Assembly: GCF_004923315.1 (NCBI RefSeq)
Contig: NZ_CP039650.1
Coordinates: 2,195,501-2,259,500, forward strand
Origin: Azospirillum sp. TSA2s
Lineage (GTDB): Bacteria > Pseudomonadota > Alphaproteobacteria > Azospirillales > Azospirillaceae
Direction of reading: 5' to 3'
DNA length: 64,000 bases
This document shows, in pieces, positions 60,010-64,000 of this stretch. The notes beneath the pieces were generated by a model. It saw nothing but the letters and a program-made list of their open reading frames with translations. It did not search any database and was not told the origin of the DNA. Within the stretch, counting starts at the first letter, position 1, and each line of letters starts with the position of its first letter. The position numbers and the translations under genes were made by a program.

Positions 60010-60223
60010 TACCCCGGGCGGAAATCAATCGCGGTTATATAGCATCGCCCCGTGACGGAAAGGAAGGCACGGCGGTGGCTTAGGCGTCGATGTCGCATGA
60101 TTCCGCTTGCAACGCAGCCCCGCAGCCGGCCATGATGGTCAATTGGTATTACCGGTTGGCCGGATCGAGCCGTTTTGGCGGCGGAATGCCGTCCAAGAAC
60201 TGCAAATCCGGCCCTTTGTGCGG

Positions 60224-61492
60224 TCAGGCCGCCGACTCCGGGGTGCGAGACGGCCGCAACTCCGCCGATTGGCCGGCCGATGCGCCGGCAATGTCCCGTT
60301 CCGCATTCAGCATGTAGTCGCGTGTCAGTGGCACGGCGCCCAGCGAGCGGGCGACCTGCACTTGGAACACCATATGGCCCTGCAGGCGGAAAGCCAGTTC
60401 GGCGCCGACCAGATAGAACTCCCACATCCGGCAGAAGCGCTCGTCATACAGCGCCTTCGCCTCCTCCCAATGGGCGGTGAAGCGGGCCCGCCAGTGGCGC
60501 AAGGTCTCGGCGTAATGCAGGCGCAGAACCTCCAGGTCGGTGGCCAGCAGGCCGGACCGCTCGATGACCGGCAGCACTTCCGACAGGGCAGGGGAATAGC
60601 CGCCGGGGAATATGTATTTCCGGATCCAGGGGTTGGTGCTTGCCGGTCCGTCCAGCCGACCGATGGAATGGATCAGCGCCACGCCCTCGTCGTTCAGCAT
60701 GTCGCGCACCGCGTCGAAGTAGTTGCGGTATTGCGGCACCCCGACATGCTCGAACATGCCGACCGAGACGACGCGGTCGAAGGCCCCGCGATGGGCGGCG
60801 GCGAACTCGCGATAGTCGCGCAGTTCGAAGGTGACCCGGTCGGACAGCCCTGCCTCTTCCGCCCGCTGGCGCGCCACGGCGAGCTGTTCCGACGACAGGG
60901 TGATGCCGGTCACCCGCGCTCCGGTGTGCCGCGCCAGATAGAGCGCCATGCCGCCCCAGCCGCAGCCGATGTCGAGCACCCGCATGCCGGGCACGATCAG
61001 CAGCTTGGCGGCGATGTGCCGCTTCTTGGCCTCTTGAGCCTCGTCCAGCGACAGACCGGGCTCCGTGAAATAGGCGCAGGAATACTGCATGTCCCGGTCG
61101 AGGAACAGCTGGTAGAACTGGCGTGACAGGTTGTAATGGTGCTCCACATTCTGGCGGGAACGCCGCATCGGGTTGTATTGCTGCACGCGACGCAGCAGCG
61201 GCGACAGCGACTCCAGGGCGCGGCCCAGCGCGCCCTGCACCTCGGCACCGCTCATCAGCATCGACAGCAAATCGTAGATGCCGCCGCCTTCGATGGAAAA
61301 GCGGCCGTTCATATAGGCTTCGCCGAACCGCAGGCGCGGATTGATGAGCAGGTCGCGCTCTACGGCGCGGTCGTGAAGGCGGAGGGTCAGGTTTGGTGAC
61401 CCGGATCCGATCCGATGGTGCTTCCCATCGGCCGTAATGAGATTGAGGGTTCCGTCGCCCTTGGCGGCGGCAAGCAGACGAACCAGCAGCAT
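60224..61492 (-). CDS. cfa: Cyclopropane-fatty-acyl-phospholipid synthase
   Basis: 422 residues. The ATG at 61492 has GGAAGGAG 6 bases upstream; the longer TTG frame to 61549 lacks such a site. The N-terminal lipid-binding domain (LRFGEAYMNGRFSIEGG) precedes the SAM methyltransferase core VLDIGCGWGGMALYLARHTG, VGMFEHVG and WIRKYIFPGGYSPALSEVLP. It methylenates unsaturated phospholipid acyl chains, stabilising membranes in stress or stationary phase. Single gene. Confidence 0.95.
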   Translation of the reverse strand: MLLVRLLAAAKGDGTLNLITADGKHHRIGSGSPNLTLRLHDRAVERDLLINPRLRFGEAYMNGRFSIEGGGIYDLLSMLMSGAEVQGALGRALESLSPLLRRVQQYNPMRRSRQNVEHHYNLSRQFYQLFLDRDMQYSCAYFTEPGLSLDEAQEAKKRHIAAKLLIVPGMRVLDIGCGWGGMALYLARHTGARVTGITLSSEQLAVARQRAEEAGLSDRVTFELRDYREFAAAHRGAFDRVVSVGMFEHVGVPQYRNYFDAVRDMLNDEGVALIHSIGRLDGPASTNPWIRKYIFPGGYSPALSEVLPVIERSGLLATDLEVLRLHYAETLRHWRARFTAHWEEAKALYDERFCRMWEFYLVGAELAFRLQGHMVFQVQVARSLGAVPLTRDYMLNAERDIAGASAGQSAELRPSRTPESAA

Positions 61493-61641
61493 GCCGAACT
61501 CCTTCCGCGGTGCCGTTCCAAGCATGGCGCGCAGGAAGGGGTGCGACAATTCGTCAATCGGTCAGAATTGCTACCCAATTGGGTATTGCGGACGTATGCA
61601 CACAGTCATGTCTGTCGTTGCTCCCGCCTGCCCAGAACGCG

Positions 61642-61680
61642 GAAAACCGCCCGGCCCCGAATGGGGCGGGCGGTTTCCGG
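61642..61680 (-). terminator. Terminator of the rpsF-rplI operon
   Basis: GC-rich hairpin (CCGCCCGGCCCC / GGGGCGGGCGG, with a small bulge) bordered by AAA/TTTT, about 66-105 bp beyond the rplI stop on the minus strand. Confidence 0.7.
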
Positions 61681-61746
61681 ACGAGCGGTACGACGTGCCG
61701 CCAAAATCCCAAAGGCGTCTTCGGGACTTCAGCCGCAGAAGGGCGA

Positions 61747-62310
61747 TCAGCCCTCCTCTTCCTCGGTCGCGGTCTCTTCGACGTAGGTCTCTTCTTCCTC
61801 TTCCTCGTCGCGCAGGTCGGCGGCGGTGATCATGCCACCACGCTGGGCCTGCAGCTCGGCCTCTTCGGCCGAACGGGCGACGTTGACCGTGACCGTGATC
61901 GACACTTCCGGATGCAGGACGACGCGCAGCTTGAACAGACCCAGGGTCTTGATCGGGGTGTCGATCTGGACCTGCTTGCGGTCGGTCTTGTAGCCGGCGG
62001 CGGTCAGCGCGTCGGAGACGTCGCGGGTGGTCACGGAACCGTACAGGACGCCGGTCTCGGCGGCCTGACGGATCACGACGACCGACACGTTGTCCATCTT
62101 GGTCGCAACCTGCTCGGCGTCCTTGCGGCGCTCCAGGTTCACGGCCTCAAGGTGGGCCTTCTGCTTCTCGAAGACGGCCAGGTTCGCCTTGGTGGCGCGC
62201 ATGGCCTTCTTCTGCGGCAGCAGATAGTTGCGGGCGAAGCCGGGACGCACATTCACGACCTGACCCATCTGGCCGAGCTTCTCGACCCGCTCCAGCAGAA
62301 TAACTTCCAT
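61747..62310 (-). CDS. rplI: 50S ribosomal protein L9 with acidic tail
   Basis: 187 residues; start ATG at 62310 with AGGAGGA upstream, overlapping the DUF2232 stop (TGATG). L9 binds 23S rRNA domain V and influences frame maintenance. N-domain MEVILLERVEKLGQMGQVVNVRPGFARNYLLP, connecting helix, and C-domain VLYGSVTTRDVSDAL ... LHPEVSITVTVNVARS. The last ~20 residues are strikingly acidic (RDEEEEEETYVEETATEEEE), an extension beyond the E. coli protein (149 residues). Confidence 0.96.
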   Translation of the reverse strand: MEVILLERVEKLGQMGQVVNVRPGFARNYLLPQKKAMRATKANLAVFEKQKAHLEAVNLERRKDAEQVATKMDNVSVVVIRQAAETGVLYGSVTTRDVSDALTAAGYKTDRKQVQIDTPIKTLGLFKLRVVLHPEVSITVTVNVARSAEEAELQAQRGGMITAADLRDEEEEEETYVEETATEEEEG

Positions 62311-63269
62311 CACTCGTCCTCCTGACCGGGGGCCGCGGGGGAAAACCGGCGGCGCAGCCCGATCCATTGCTCGATCATGCCCAGGCCGACCAAAAGCAGG
62401 ATCGGCCACCCGAAGAGAAACAGCATCATGTAAAAGCCAACCAGGATCAGCGTGCGCGCCGATTTGCTGCTGGCGAATACATGGACCACCGAAAGTCCGG
62501 CAAAGGCGAAGGGTACCGCCAGGATCAGAGCCAGATTGACCGCCAGGAACCCGAAGGTTCCCGGTACGGCCGAGGCCGCCGCGACCGCCACCGCGAACAG
62601 CGGCGCCAGCCAATGCGGCAATTCCAGCTCAGCCAGACGCATGGCAGGGCGCCGGTTGCGGCCGAACCGCATCAGCGCCCCCTGCGCCAGCACCGCATTG
62701 ACGATCGTCATGACAAGCCATGAGACCGCAACCAGCCCCGGCAGGACGGCCGCTACCCAGAAATCCTCGGGATCCGGAACCGGCTGGCCCTGCGAACGGA
62801 ACGCCGGCTCGACGACTCGGGCCAGGGTCTGCCGCATCAGCCCTTCCAACCCACCGGGCTGGTCGAGCGTCAGGATCACCGCGGCGAGCAGCGCCGCCAC
62901 GCCCATCCCGGTCAGGCCCATCAGGACCCGGCCGGGCGGATACCATTCCAGGGTTCCATCCTCCCGCGTGCGCGCCAGCAGCGACTGCCGCACCACCAGG
63001 ATTGCCGGGGCGGCCCCGGTCACCAGGTAGGACAGCGCCACCAGCATGCTGCCGGAGGTGCCCAGCATCACCGCGGCGGCTCCGGCCAGACCGGCCAGCA
63101 TCACCGCCGGTGCCCCCAGCCACAGCCCCGTCATGAACAGCGGCAGGGGGGCCAGATAGCCCAGGATCAGCGCACCCATCCCGCCGAACGTCACCGACAG
63201 GTAGAAGAATGCGCTTGCCAGACCGCCGCCGACGGCGACCACCAGCGGTACGGCCGGACCCAAGGCCAT
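62310..63269 (-). CDS. DUF2232 multi-TM membrane protein
   Basis: 319 residues from the ATG at 63269 (AAGGGG 5 bases upstream); a GTG at 63293 is an alternative. About eight hydrophobic helices (PAVPLVVAVGGGLASAFFYL; MGALILGYLAPLPLFMTGLWLG; ILVGFYMMLFLFGWPILLLVGL). DUF2232 proteins sit between rpsR and rplI in many alphaproteobacteria; Firmicute relatives are YybS. Function unknown. The TGA overlaps the rplI ATG. Confidence 0.88.
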   Translation of the reverse strand: MALGPAVPLVVAVGGGLASAFFYLSVTFGGMGALILGYLAPLPLFMTGLWLGAPAVMLAGLAGAAAVMLGTSGSMLVALSYLVTGAAPAILVVRQSLLARTREDGTLEWYPPGRVLMGLTGMGVAALLAAVILTLDQPGGLEGLMRQTLARVVEPAFRSQGQPVPDPEDFWVAAVLPGLVAVSWLVMTIVNAVLAQGALMRFGRNRRPAMRLAELELPHWLAPLFAVAVAAASAVPGTFGFLAVNLALILAVPFAFAGLSVVHVFASSKSARTLILVGFYMMLFLFGWPILLLVGLGMIEQWIGLRRRFSPAAPGQEDE

Positions 63270-63318
63270 GGAAACCCCTTGAAGAACCTTCACCGAAACA
63301 GTTCGGCCGTTGCCGGGC

Positions 63319-63588
63319 TTACTTCACCACGTAGGGGAGAAGGGCCAGGAAACGGGCGCGCTTGATGGCGCGGGCCAGTTCACGCTGCTTCTTCGTCGAG
63401 ACCGCGGTGATGCGGCTCGGGACGATCTTCCCGCGCTCGGAGATGAAGCGGGACAGCAGCTTGACGTCCTTGTAATCGATCGCCGGAGCATTCGCGCCCG
63501 AGAACGGGCAGGTCTTGCGGCGACGGAAGAACGGGCGGCGTGCGCCGCCGGTGCGGGCCGGAGCGCCCGTGGTCTGCTTGTCGGACAT
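63319..63588 (-). CDS. rpsR: 30S ribosomal protein S18
   Basis: 89 residues. Core FRRRKTCPFSGANAPAIDYKDVKLLSRFISERGKIVPSRITAVSTKKQRELARAIKRARFLALLPYV matches S18 fully. It carries a short N-terminal extension rich in Gly/Ala/Thr. One cysteine (CPFSG) is as in other alphaproteobacteria. It starts directly where rpsF ends. Confidence 0.97.
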   Translation of the reverse strand: MSDKQTTGAPARTGGARRPFFRRRKTCPFSGANAPAIDYKDVKLLSRFISERGKIVPSRITAVSTKKQRELARAIKRARFLALLPYVVK

Positions 63589-64000
63589 TTACGCGGTCTC
63601 CCCTTCGGCGGCGGCAACGTTTTCCTGGCGGCGCGGCGGACGCGGGCCACGGTCGTCGAAGCGACGCGGACCACGGTCGCCACGATCGCCGCGCTCACCA
63701 CGCTCGTTGCGGCTCTGCATCATCGCCGACGGGTTGGCATCGAGGGCGTCGACACGCACGGTCATGAAGCGCAGCACGTCTTCGCTGATGCTCATGTTCC
63801 GCTCCATCTCGGCGACGGCGGCGGCCGGAGCGTCGATGTTGAAGAGGGTGTAGTGACCCTTGCGGTTCTTCTTGATCTTGTAGGTGAGGGTCTTCAGACC
63901 CCAGTATTCGCTCTTGGCGATCGTGCCGCCGTTGTCGCGAACGATCTGGGCGAACTGCTCAGAGAGCTGCTCGGCCTGGGCGGCCGAAATGTCCTGGCGC
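63589..64000 (-). CDS. rpsF: 30S ribosomal protein S6, partial (start lies beyond the window)
   Basis: About 136 residues visible. The visible part begins in the middle of the protein: RQDISAAQAEQLSEQFAQ, then GGTIAKSEYWGLKTLTYKI, then KNRKGHYTLFNIDAP, the S6 core. After the core the tail is low in complexity: NERGERGDRGDRGPRRFDD, DRGPRPPRRQE, ending VAAAEGETA. Its stop abuts the rpsR ATG without a gap. S6 and S18 form a dimer on the platform of the 30S subunit. Confidence 0.95.
   Translation of the reverse strand, partial: RQDISAAQAEQLSEQFAQIVRDNGGTIAKSEYWGLKTLTYKIKKNRKGHYTLFNIDAPAAAVAEMERNMSISEDVLRFMTVRVDALDANPSAMMQSRNERGERGDRGDRGPRRFDDRGPRPPRRQENVAAAEGETA

Overview
The window reads as a chromosomal segment of a GC-rich alphaproteobacterium of the Rhodospirillales, most likely Azospirillum or a close relative. 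This is inferred from the gcrA cell-cycle regulator, GlnD and CcoG/FixG, the gene order radA-cvpA-purF-SDR and rpsF-rpsR-DUF2232-rplI, very high GC, and dense palindromic intergenic repeats. It is a family-level judgement from sequence features, not a database match.

Layout. 1-6240: the N-terminus of a DHA2-type MFS exporter, an IS4-family element sitting in a palindromic repeat, sppA, an AhpD-like protein, a response regulator with an HPt-like tail, and a ParE-type toxin/antitoxin pair. 6330-12890: a NIT-domain chemoreceptor, alaC-hom, glpX with a clear terminator, and a DUF1127 protein. 12981-17376: a hybrid histidine kinase, cutA, moeA preceded by an FNR-like site, and a translationally coupled LysR regulator. 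17812-27630: alpha-2-macroglobulin with penicillin-binding protein 1C, a cysteine-rich mini-protein, and a small exported Cys/His/Met protein next to a Met-rich multicopper oxidase. 27716-30220 (minus): map-nudix and Uma2-cupin. 30390-35089: radA, cvpA, purF, SDR. 35220-44670: mutS, two hypotheticals, glnD, ccoG and a MESH1-like alarmone hydrolase. 44755-45945: a VWA protein.

The accessory part is 45946-50826, an AT-rich island in an otherwise GC-rich window. It encodes a two-TM protein (46289-47665) whose extreme C-terminus carries a Gly/Asn/Ile/Val-rich motif. A near-copy of that motif forms the extreme N-terminus of the next gene (47680). This motif pairing between neighbouring genes is what NLR/effector-type bacterial amyloid signalling pairs look like, and is the best candidate for an undescribed defence or cell-death module. 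The second gene is destroyed after about 39 codons by a 1512-bp IS66-family element. That element is itself split by a second, oppositely oriented 1512-bp copy flanked by a perfect 8-bp target duplication. The outer copy lacks matching flanks, so DNA was probably lost there.

50923-64000 returns to core genome: a second multicopper oxidase, a Thermus/Rickettsia-type isocitrate dehydrogenase, an ECF sigma/anti-sigma pair, gcrA, nfeD with an SPFH protein, a small Rossmann protein, the second (classical) icd, cfa, and the ribosomal operon rpsF-rpsR-DUF2232-rplI. At least three families of paired inverted repeats occupy the gaps between genes. One has three intact copies of exactly 85 bp plus a fourth copy split by the IS4-type element. 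No tRNA, rRNA or CRISPR was seen.
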